A stretch of DNA of 5,124 nt. It comes from an uncultured Clostridia bacterium (GTDB lineage: Bacteria > Bacillota_A > Clostridia > Oscillospirales > Oscillospiraceae). Below are positions 1-4,687 of this stretch, piece by piece. Positions within the stretch are counted from its first letter, which is position 1; every line of letters begins with the position of its first letter. The stretch spans positions 1 through 5,124 of the forward strand of contig CAMJGU010000079.1 of the NCBI GenBank assembly GCA_946405325.1, read 5' to 3'. A model generated the notes under the pieces. That model saw only the letters and a list, made by a program, of their open reading frames with translations. It had not been told where the DNA came from and ran no database searches. A program made the translations under genes and the position numbers.

Positions 1-1
1 G

Positions 2-367
2 CCGGAGGACATCGCCCGCAAGTTCAAGCGCGCCGTCACCGACAGCGACACCGAGCGCTGCGTGCGCTACGCGCCGGAGGAAAAGCCGGGCGTTTCGAAC
101 CTCATGAACATCTACGCCGCCGTCACCGGCAAGACCATGGAGGACATCGAGCGCGAGTTCGACGGCCAGGGCTACGGCGCGTTCAAGCCCGCCGTCGGCG
201 AGGCGGTCATCGAGCTGCTGCGTCCGATCCGCGAGGAGACGGAGCGCATCCTCGCCGACAAGGCGTATCTCGAGAGCGTGTACAAAAACGGCGCGGAGCG
301 GGCGAGCTATGTCGCGGAAAAGACGCTCCGCAAGGTCTACAAAAAAGTGGGATTCATTCCCCGGTAA
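2..367 (+). CDS. trpS: Tryptophanyl-tRNA synthetase, C-terminal part (5' end outside window)
   Basis: Charges tRNA-Trp with tryptophan in the cytoplasm; class I aminoacyl-tRNA synthetase. Only the last 121 residues are present, so the Rossmann-fold HIGH and KMSKS motifs lie upstream of the window. The visible part begins with PEDIARKFKRAVTDS, which in bacterial TrpS follows shortly after the KMSKS loop. It continues with the family-typical stretch KPGVSNLMNIYAAVTGK and GYGAFKPAVGEAV, then the C-terminal helices ending in VGFIPR and a TAA stop. The frame is open from base 2; base 1 belongs to the preceding codon. The next gene starts 12 bp after the stop, so read-through transcription into tagO is likely, although the two functions are unrelated. 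No oddity is visible. The family call is secure from the conserved C-terminal block. Confidence 0.95.
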   Translation, partial: PEDIARKFKRAVTDSDTERCVRYAPEEKPGVSNLMNIYAAVTGKTMEDIEREFDGQGYGAFKPAVGEAVIELLRPIREETERILADKAYLESVYKNGAERASYVAEKTLRKVYKKVGFIPR

Positions 368-379
368 GGTCGAAAAGCT

Positions 380-1612
380 ATGGATACAAGTATTCCCAGC
401 GCGCTGCTGCTGCGGGTGGGGGAGGCGCTGCTGTGCGCCCTCGTCGTGAGCTATCTCATGTCCCCGCTCGTGAAGTCGTTTGCGTATAAGATCGGCGCCA
501 TCGACGTGCCGAAGGACAGCCGCCGCATGCACAAGAAGCCCGTGCCGCGGCTCGGCGGCCTCGCCATCTTTTTGGGCTTCATGGTGAGCCTGCTCATCTT
601 CGTTCCCATCGACCATCAGCTGCGCGGCATTTTGCTCGGCGCGACGATCATCGTGGTGCTGGGCGTGGTGGACGACATTTCGCCGCTGCGGGCGTATTTC
701 AAGTTTGTCGTCCAGATCGCCGCGGCGCTCATCGCCGTGTACCACGGCGTCGTGGTGAACGTGCTGTCCAACCCCAACGTGTTCAGCGGCGACGCCTACT
801 GGTCGCTGGGCTGGGCGTCCATCCCCATCACGGTGCTGTGGATCGTCGGCATCACGAACTCGGTGAACCTCATCGACGGGCTCGACGGCCTCGCCAACGG
901 CGTTTCCACCATCAGCGCGGTCACGATGCTGGTCATCGCGCTGCTGGTCTCCGAGGGACAGACGGCGCTCATCATGGCGGCGCTCGCGGGCGCGTGCCTC
1001 GGCTTCATGCCCTTCAACAAGAATCCCGCGCAGATGTTCATGGGGGATACCGGCTCGACGTTTCTGGGCTATATCCTCGCGACCATCTCGATCCAGGGGC
1101 TTTTTAAGTACTACGCCATCATCTCGTTCGCGGTGCCGTTCCTGATTCTGGGGCTTCCGATGTTCGACACGCTCTTCGCCATCGTGCGGCGGCTCGCCCA
1201 CGGGCAGAACCCCATGTCGCCCGACCGCGGGCACATCCACCACCGGCTCATCGACATGGGGCTCAATCAGAAGCAGGCGGTGGCGGCGCTGTACGTTGTG
1301 AGCAGCATCCTCGGCCTCTCCGCCGTGGTGCTGACCGCGAGCGGCGCGATGCGCGCGATGATCTTCCTGCTGGCGCTGGCGGTGGTGGCATACCTCGCCG
1401 CGCGCGTGATCTTCCCGCGGGAGATCGCGGAGACCAAGCACGAAAAGGAACTGGCGGCCGCCGCGACGGAGCCGAAAACGCCCGACCTCACCGAGGAGAT
1501 CGACCTGCACCCCGCCGTCAACGCCGGTGGGCACGACATTGACCTGCACCCGGCGGTGGACGCCGACCGCATCGACGCAAAAACCGCCCAAGAGGAGGAG
1601 ACCCATGAGTAA
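380..1612 (+). CDS. tagO: Undecaprenyl-phosphate GlcNAc-1-phosphate transferase (TagO/WecA type, MraY family)
   Basis: Transfers GlcNAc-1-phosphate from UDP-GlcNAc to undecaprenyl phosphate at the inner face of the membrane, the first committed step of wall teichoic acid or related glycopolymer synthesis. The 410-aa protein is hydrophobic with about 10-11 membrane segments (roughly residues 11-33, 58-76, 83-97, 106-125, 145-160, 174-190, 196-210, 226-266, 300-344). Family motifs seen: VVDD (D98/D99, Mg/UDP binding), NLIDGLDGLA (163-172), MGDTGS (221-226) and PDRGHIHHRL (281-290, the HIHHRL signature of the WecA/TagO branch rather than MraY proper). The first 345 or so residues cover the usual family length; residues about 348-410 form an extra charged hydrophilic tail with a 13-residue tandem repeat. 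The ATG is preceded by AAGG at 366-369, which overlaps the trpS stop. The 3' end overlaps mnaA by 8 bp, implying coupled expression. The tagO name rests on the mnaA partnership; wecA would be equally valid biochemically. Confidence 0.93.
   Translation: MDTSIPSALLLRVGEALLCALVVSYLMSPLVKSFAYKIGAIDVPKDSRRMHKKPVPRLGGLAIFLGFMVSLLIFVPIDHQLRGILLGATIIVVLGVVDDISPLRAYFKFVVQIAAALIAVYHGVVVNVLSNPNVFSGDAYWSLGWASIPITVLWIVGITNSVNLIDGLDGLANGVSTISAVTMLVIALLVSEGQTALIMAALAGACLGFMPFNKNPAQMFMGDTGSTFLGYILATISIQGLFKYYAIISFAVPFLILGLPMFDTLFAIVRRLAHGQNPMSPDRGHIHHRLIDMGLNQKQAVAALYVVSSILGLSAVVLTASGAMRAMIFLLALAVVAYLAARVIFPREIAETKHEKELAAAATEPKTPDLTEEIDLHPAVNAGGHDIDLHPAVDADRIDAKTAQEEETHE
1499..1576 (+). repeat. 39-bp tandem repeat in the tagO 3' end (13-aa IDLHPAV repeat)
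   Basis: Two adjacent in-frame 39-bp units, 1499-1537 and 1538-1576, encode 13-residue units that both start IDLHPAV and end in D (residues 374-386 and 387-399 of TagO). The units match at about 28 of 39 bases by my count. Several differences are synonymous third positions in the IDLHPAV part, so the duplication is old and the heptapeptide appears protein-selected. The repeat lies in the hydrophilic tail outside the conserved enzyme domain. Confidence 0.8.
1593..1598 (+). promoter_or_regulatory. Ribosome binding site that fixes the mnaA start
   Basis: AGGAGG lies 6 nt before the ATG at 1605, inside the end of tagO. This perfect Shine-Dalgarno match decides in favour of the ATG at 1605 over the in-frame upstream ATG at 1527, which would add 26 residues unlike the family. 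The true start reads MSKLRIMSVFGTRPEAIK, the standard N-terminus of UDP-GlcNAc 2-epimerases. Confidence 0.9.
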
Positions 1613-2753
1613 GCTGCGCATTATGAGCGTGTTCGGCACGCGCCCGGAGGCCATCAAAATGGCACCGCTGGTGAAGGAGCTGGCATCGCGCGACGACATT
1701 GAGAGCCTTTGCTGCGTCACGGCGCAGCACCGCGAAATGCTCGACAGCGTCATGGACGTGTTCGGCCTCAAAGCCGACGCCGACCTTAACATTATGACCC
1801 CGCGCCAGACGCTCTCGACCATCACGAGCAAGTGCCTCACGGGCATGGACGGTGTGATTGAGGACTTGAAGCCCGACATGATCCTCGTCCACGGCGACAC
1901 GTCGACGACCTTCGCCGGTGCGCTCTCCGCGTTCTATCATCAGGTGCCGGTAGGGCATGTGGAGGCTGGACTTCGTACCTATGACAAGTATTCTCCCTTT
2001 CCGGAGGAAATGAACCGCAAGCTGGTCACGCAGATCGCAGATCTCTATTTCTGCCCCACGGAGAACAACCGGCAGAACCTGCTGCGCGAGGGCGTGAGCG
2101 ACGGTATCTTCGTCACCGGCAACACGGTCATCGACGCGCTCAAGACCACCGTGCGCGCGGATTACCGCTTCGCGACGGCGCTTTTGAACGAGCTGGACTA
2201 CCAAAACCGCAAGGTCGTGCTGGTCACCTGCCACCGCCGCGAGAACTACGGCGAGCCGATGAAAAATATCTTCACCGCCCTGCGGGATATGGCGCTGCAA
2301 AACGAGGATATGGAGCTGGTGTACCCGGTGCACCTCAGCCCCGTGGTGCGCGAGGCGGCGGGGAAGTACCTCGCCGGTACGCCGCGGGTGCACCTCATCG
2401 ACCCGCTGAGCGCCGACGAAATGCACAATCTCATGGCGCGGGTGTACCTCGTCATGACGGACTCCGGCGGCTTGCAGGAGGAGGCGCCCGCGCTGGGTAA
2501 GCCGGTCCTCGTCATGCGCCGCGAGACCGAGCGCCCCGAGGCGGTCACCGCCGGTACGGTGGCGATGGCGGGCGTGGAGTACGCCGACGTGCTGCGCATG
2601 GGCAATGAGCTGCTGCGCGACGCGAACGCCTACGCGAAGATGGCGCACGCCGTCAACCCCTACGGCGATGGCAACGCCTGCGCGCGCATCGCGGACGCGA
2701 TCGAGTGGCACTTCGGCCGCCGCACGGAGCGGCCTGCCGACTTCCGTCCATGA
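1605..2753 (+). CDS. mnaA: UDP-N-acetylglucosamine 2-epimerase, non-hydrolysing
   Basis: Interconverts UDP-GlcNAc and UDP-ManNAc in the cytoplasm, supplying ManNAc for the teichoic acid linkage unit or other surface glycans. The 382-aa length and two-Rossmann (GT-B-like) layout are typical. Motifs seen: GTRPEAIKMAP (11-21), VHGDTSTT (95-102), HVEAGLRT (118-125), PFPEEMNR (131-138), CHRREN (209-214), DSGGLQEEAP (286-295) and RETERPEA (306-313). By comparison with E. coli WecB, the catalytic or active-site positions correspond to D98, E120, E134 and H210, all intact. The presence of the allosteric-type HRREN and the absence of extra domains argue for the non-hydrolysing bacterial form. It overlaps tagO by 8 bp and the next gene by 4 bp (ATGA), so all three are probably translated from one message. 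A short stretch around residues 111-132 uses codons unlike the rest of the gene (see findings). Confidence 0.97.
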   Translation: MSKLRIMSVFGTRPEAIKMAPLVKELASRDDIESLCCVTAQHREMLDSVMDVFGLKADADLNIMTPRQTLSTITSKCLTGMDGVIEDLKPDMILVHGDTSTTFAGALSAFYHQVPVGHVEAGLRTYDKYSPFPEEMNRKLVTQIADLYFCPTENNRQNLLREGVSDGIFVTGNTVIDALKTTVRADYRFATALLNELDYQNRKVVLVTCHRRENYGEPMKNIFTALRDMALQNEDMELVYPVHLSPVVREAAGKYLAGTPRVHLIDPLSADEMHNLMARVYLVMTDSGGLQEEAPALGKPVLVMRRETERPEAVTAGTVAMAGVEYADVLRMGNELLRDANAYAKMAHAVNPYGDGNACARIADAIEWHFGRRTERPADFRP

Positions 2754-3517
2754 GAAAGAAAAGACGGTTCAACTTCATCACGTTTGCGTTTTTCGCGCTG
2801 CTGGTTCTGGTGGTGCTTTTCCTTGTGCGCGTTGCGGTGCACCGTCCGCCCGCGGTGACGCTGCCGCCGACCGCGGAGACAGAGAGCGGCGACGGCCAGG
2901 CCTCGGACGCGCCGATCGAGGCGATCCGCCGCGTGGAGGTGACGCCGGAGACGGTGCAGCGCGTCATCGAGCGCCTGGCGCGGCCGGAGAGCTACCGCCG
3001 CACGATCACCATTGTGCGCTACTGGGGCGAGAGCAGCGGGCAGAGCGTGGTGGAGACCGCCGTTTCGGGGGATTGGACGCGCCTGGACGAGACGCGTGAC
3101 GATCTGACGCGCCATGTCATCACCTGCAGCGGCGCGGATAGCTGGGTGTGGTACGGCGACAGCCGCCGGGTCTACTCCGGCGCGGCGGCGCTGACCGCCG
3201 ACGAGGAGCAGAGTATTCCCACCTACGAGGACGTGCTGCTGCTCGATCCTGCGTCCATCGCCGCGGCGGACTACCGCGCGCTTGAGGAGGTAAACTGCAT
3301 CTATGTGGAGACCGCGCCGGACGGCGGCGGCTACGCCGCGCGCTACTGGATCAGCGTGGACACCGGCTTGCTGGTATCTGCGGAGCGGCTGCAAAACGGA
3401 ACGCTGGTCTACAGCATGCGGGGCTTGTCCGTCGATGAGACCGAGCCGGACGCGGCGGCGTTCACGCTGCCGGGCGGCGAAATCCTATATGATCCGAACG
3501 ACGAAAGCGAGGGCTGA
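2750..3517 (+). CDS. Membrane-anchored extracytoplasmic protein, LolA/RseB-like fold suspected; function unknown
   Basis: The 255-aa protein has a positively charged N-terminus (MRKKRRF), one hydrophobic segment at about 9-30 and no lipobox cysteine, so it is probably an N-in, single-pass anchored protein with its body outside the membrane. Residues about 35-55 are a Pro/Thr/Ser/Glu-rich linker. Residues about 64-247 alternate short beta strands: TITIVRYW, VVETAVSG, HVITCSG, SWVWYGDS, CIYVETAP, YWISVDTGLLVSAE, GTLVYSMRG, then FTLPGG. The 'YW-hydrophobic-D-x-x-TG-L-hydrophobic-x-x-E' turn followed by an 'NGTLVYSM' strand resembles the LolA/RseB half-barrel fold. This is a pattern judgement, not a domain hit. 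Cysteines at 126 and 183 could pair. The ATG overlaps the mnaA stop (ATGA) and lacks a good Shine-Dalgarno, so translational coupling is expected. A GTG at 2705 would give a longer form but lacks an RBS and spoils the signal-anchor start. Position after tagO-mnaA suggests a cell-envelope role. The gene is secure; the function is not. Confidence 0.85.
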   Translation: MRKKRRFNFITFAFFALLVLVVLFLVRVAVHRPPAVTLPPTAETESGDGQASDAPIEAIRRVEVTPETVQRVIERLARPESYRRTITIVRYWGESSGQSVVETAVSGDWTRLDETRDDLTRHVITCSGADSWVWYGDSRRVYSGAAALTADEEQSIPTYEDVLLLDPASIAAADYRALEEVNCIYVETAPDGGGYAARYWISVDTGLLVSAERLQNGTLVYSMRGLSVDETEPDAAAFTLPGGEILYDPNDESEG

Positions 3518-3532
3518 ACAGCCCTCGCTTTT
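3504..3532 (+). terminator. Rho-independent terminator shared by convergent genes
   Basis: A perfect inverted repeat, AAAGCGAGGGCTG at 3504-3516 and its complement at 3519-3531, gives a 12-13 bp stem with a tiny loop followed by TTTT (3529-3532). The left arm includes the last codons and the TGA stop (3515-3517) of the plus-strand gene. On the minus strand the hairpin lies directly beyond the TAA stop of the small-protein cassette (3531-3533), with only UUU after the stem. It could therefore terminate both convergent transcripts, more strongly in the plus direction. Confidence 0.88.
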
Positions 3533-3896
3533 ACAATATCAGCAATAAGCCCAGCGCGATCAGCGCCTCGTCGTCCGCCTTCTCCTGAAACAGGAAGAAC
3601 AGGATCAAAAGCAGCAGCAGATCGCCGGTGTCCACGTCCTTGAGCCGCAGCTGCTCCAGCAAACGCCCCAGAAACCGCATCGCGTCCGGCGGTGGCGGCG
3701 GCGGCGGAGGGGGAGCGGGCGGCGGCAGGGGATGGGGCGGCGGATCAAAATGCTCGTGATGCTCGTGCGGCGGGGGATCGAACGGCGGCGGGTCAAAGGG
3801 TTCGGGCGGCACGGGCGGAGGCGGCGGACGGCGGGCGGGCTCCGCCACGGCAACGCGGATGTAATCGCCATGCTCACCCCGTATGTAGCGGTTCAT
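3531..3896 (-). CDS. Small Pro/His-rich protein with C-terminal Leu-rich hydrophobic pair; function unknown
   Basis: 121 aa, third gene of a minus-strand cassette. I do not recognise a named family, though proteins with this kind of acidic-flanked leucine-rich tail are familiar among clostridial hypotheticals. Layout: residues 1-22 a basic head (MNRYIRGEHGDYIRV); 24-70 a disordered Pro-rich region with three FDPPP units (34-38, 39-43, 50-54), a HEHHEH cluster (44-49, possible metal binding) and nine consecutive prolines (62-70); 72-90 an amphipathic stretch (MRFLGRLLEQLRLKDVDTGD); and two short hydrophobic segments at 93-103 (LLLLLILFFLF) and 111-121 (ALIALGLLLIL), split by the charged QEKADDE. 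The hydrophobic segments are too short for ordinary spanning helices and may form a hairpin or an assembly interface. The start is the ATG that overlaps the upstream stop (ATGA), with a G-rich GGGGGG RBS about 5 nt before it. A longer in-frame reading from 4262 lacks family-like sequence and runs under the neighbouring gene, so it was rejected. The stop abuts the shared terminator. Confidence 0.85.
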   Translation of the reverse strand: MNRYIRGEHGDYIRVAVAEPARRPPPPPVPPEPFDPPPFDPPPHEHHEHFDPPPHPLPPPAPPPPPPPPPDAMRFLGRLLEQLRLKDVDTGDLLLLLILFFLFQEKADDEALIALGLLLIL

Positions 3897-4270
3897 AGCA
3901 GCCCCCCTTCGCTCGTGAGAAAGGTCTTGCCCAGATGGATGAGCCGCGCGAGCTGCGCGGCGCGCTCCACCTTGTCGCGGCGCTTGCGGCTCAAAAACGG
4001 GCGCAGCGCCATCAAAAGCGCCGTCGCCTCGCTGCTCTCCGGACGGTTCAGCTCCCGCAGCAGCGGCCCCAGGCGCCGCAGCAGCTCCGGGTCGAGCGAG
4101 CCGAGCAGCTGCGCGGCGTCCATGTCGGGCGGCGGCGGGGGAGGCGGCGCGCCGCCGCTCTCCGGCTCCGGGGACGCGCCGCCGCCGAGACTCTGGGCGA
4201 TGGACGCGATCTGCGCCATGGCGTCGGGATCGGAGAGGATCGTATTGAGTTGTTCCTGCCAATCCGCCAC
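3893..4270 (-). CDS. Small helical protein with polyproline linker; clostridial hypothetical, function unknown
   Basis: 125 aa from a GTG start. A full AAGGAGG (4285-4279) sits 8 nt before the GTG and overlaps the TAA of the upstream gene, which fixes the start despite the non-ATG codon. The N-terminal module, about 1-28 (MADWQEQLNTILSDPDAMAQ), is a helix with a DP-x-AM-x-x-I motif. Residues 29-49 are a Gly/Pro/Glu linker with seven prolines in a row (42-48). Residues 50-125 form a helical module with LLGSLDPELLRRLGPLL, MALRPFLSRKRRDKVERA and a final LARLIHLGKTF. No signal peptide or spanning segment is seen, so it is probably cytoplasmic. I recognise the general type (an N-terminal 'ILS-DP-x-M' helix plus an 'L-x-P-[FY]-L-S' basic helix) as recurring in clostridial hypothetical proteins, without a known function. 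It is coupled to both neighbours, so the three products likely act together. Confidence 0.88.
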   Translation of the reverse strand: MADWQEQLNTILSDPDAMAQIASIAQSLGGGASPEPESGGAPPPPPPPDMDAAQLLGSLDPELLRRLGPLLRELNRPESSEATALLMALRPFLSRKRRDKVERAAQLARLIHLGKTFLTSEGGLL

Positions 4271-4278
4271 GCGCCGCG

Positions 4279-4285
4279 CCTCCTT
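4279..4285 (-). promoter_or_regulatory. RBS overlapping an upstream stop codon
   Basis: Read on the minus strand, TAAGGAGG (4286-4279) merges the stop codon of the 85-aa gene with a perfect AAGGAGG Shine-Dalgarno for the GTG at 4270, with an 8-nt spacer. This supports both the GTG start and translational coupling or reinitiation between the two genes. Confidence 0.85.
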
Positions 4286-4541
4286 ACTGCTTCGCCTTGT
4301 CGTTTAAGCGGCTCATCATCGCCGCCGTGTTCGGGTCGTTCATCATGCCCTGGAGCATCGCGGACAGCTCCCGCGTGTCGCCCTTTGCCGCGTTCGCCGC
4401 CGCGCGGTTGAGCGCCGCGCCGCCGTCGCCCTGCGTGAGCCTCTGCATGAGCTGCTGCCCGTCGCCGGAGCGCATGATCTGCTCGGCAAGCCCCTTGTTC
4501 TGCTTGAGCCGCTCAATGGCGGCCTTGGTCTTTTCGTCCAT
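4284..4541 (-). CDS. Small helical protein, first gene of the minus-strand cassette; function unknown
   Basis: 85 aa, hydrophilic and rich in Met, Gln, Ala and Lys, predicted almost entirely helical, with no signal peptide or membrane segment. Helix-like blocks: 2-15 (DEKTKAAIERLKQN), 17-24 (GLAEQIMR), 26-38 (GDGQQLMQRLTQG), 42-53 (AALNRAAANAAK) and 55-80 (the stretch with LSAMLQGMMNDPNTAAMM). The NDPNTAAMM segment echoes the SDPDAMAQI segment of the next gene. The start is ATG with GGAGGG 6 nt upstream (4553-4548), a clear RBS. Only 13 bp separate its stop from the next start. It resembles small hypothetical proteins of spore-forming Clostridia in my memory, but I cannot name a family or role. 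The predicted promoter at about 4573-4603 would drive the whole cassette. Confidence 0.87.
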   Translation of the reverse strand: MDEKTKAAIERLKQNKGLAEQIMRSGDGQQLMQRLTQGDGGAALNRAAANAAKGDTRELSAMLQGMMNDPNTAAMMSRLNDKAKQ

Positions 4542-4572
4542 GGAAAGCCCTCCGTGTTGTGATGATTCACCC

Positions 4573-4603
4573 TAATATATGCGCCGCGGCGCGAAAATGT
4601 ACC
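4573..4603 (-). promoter_or_regulatory. Predicted promoter of the minus-strand small-protein cassette
   Basis: On the minus strand an AT-rich island stands out in otherwise GC-rich DNA. TATATT (4579-4574) matches the sigma-A -10 at 5 of 6 bases, but the best -35 at 18 nt spacing, GGTACA (4603-4598), matches only 3 of 6. Alternatively CATATATTA (4581-4573) fits the sigma-K -10 pattern CATAnnnTA exactly, with AC (4600-4599) 17 nt upstream. Placement about 30 nt before the ATG is right for either. Which sigma factor applies cannot be decided by eye. Confidence 0.5.
4581..4592. repeat. 12-bp perfect palindrome in the divergent intergenic region
   Basis: GCGCCGCGGCGC reads the same on both strands and lies inside the spacer of the predicted leftward promoter. 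A second, 8-bp palindrome, CCGCGCGG (4602-4609), flanked by an imperfect GT/AC extension, sits 9 bp further right. They could be operator sites for a dimeric regulator, or chance products of GC-rich sequence. Confidence 0.35.
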
Positions 4604-4625
4604 GCGCGGCACGATGAGGTTTTGC

Positions 4626-4654
4626 TTTACGCCGGAGGACTTTCGTGGTATTCT
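4626..4654 (+). promoter_or_regulatory. Predicted sigma-A promoter of nth
   Basis: TTTACG (4626-4631, 4 of 6 to the -35 consensus) is separated by 17 nt from TATTCT (4649-4654, 4 of 6 to the -10). TG at 4646-4647 makes this an extended -10. The expected transcript start, near 4661, would leave a leader of about 27 nt before the nth ATG. Confidence 0.5.
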
Positions 4655-4687
4655 ATCAAAAAATGACCACATTCGGGAGGGTTCGCC

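Noticed and set aside
1518..2711. 397-codon open frame on the minus strand opposite mnaA
   Set aside because: It is the antisense shadow of mnaA. The translation is Arg/His/Val-rich without family motifs, and the plus strand has all 2-epimerase motifs in one uninterrupted frame.
2605..3394. Alternative frames on both strands across the LolA-like gene (2605-3099 plus, 2660-3394 minus)
   Set aside because: They are Arg/Ala/Gly-rich translations with no RBS. The 2750-3517 frame has a signal anchor, regular beta-strand alternation and stop-start coupling with mnaA.
3687..3840. GGC/GGT-rich tract read as a possible simple DNA repeat or CRISPR-like array
   Set aside because: It is explained by proline codons of the minus-strand gene; there is no conserved repeat unit with unique spacers.
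3897..4262. N-terminal extension of the 121-aa protein up to 4262
   Set aside because: It lies wholly under the 125-aa gene in another frame, is Arg/Ala-rich low complexity, and the ATG at 3896 has both an RBS and the ATGA coupling.
3732..4307. 191-codon plus-strand open frame opposite the small-protein cassette
   Set aside because: The translation is Arg/Ser/Gly low complexity, with no RBS and no family resemblance. The minus-strand frames have clear RBSs, coupled junctions and ordered helical sequence.
4542..4687. Small RNA or riboswitch in the 146-bp intergenic region
   Set aside because: No long stem set or terminator-like hairpin with a T-tract was seen. The space is accounted for by two promoters, two RBSs and short palindromes.
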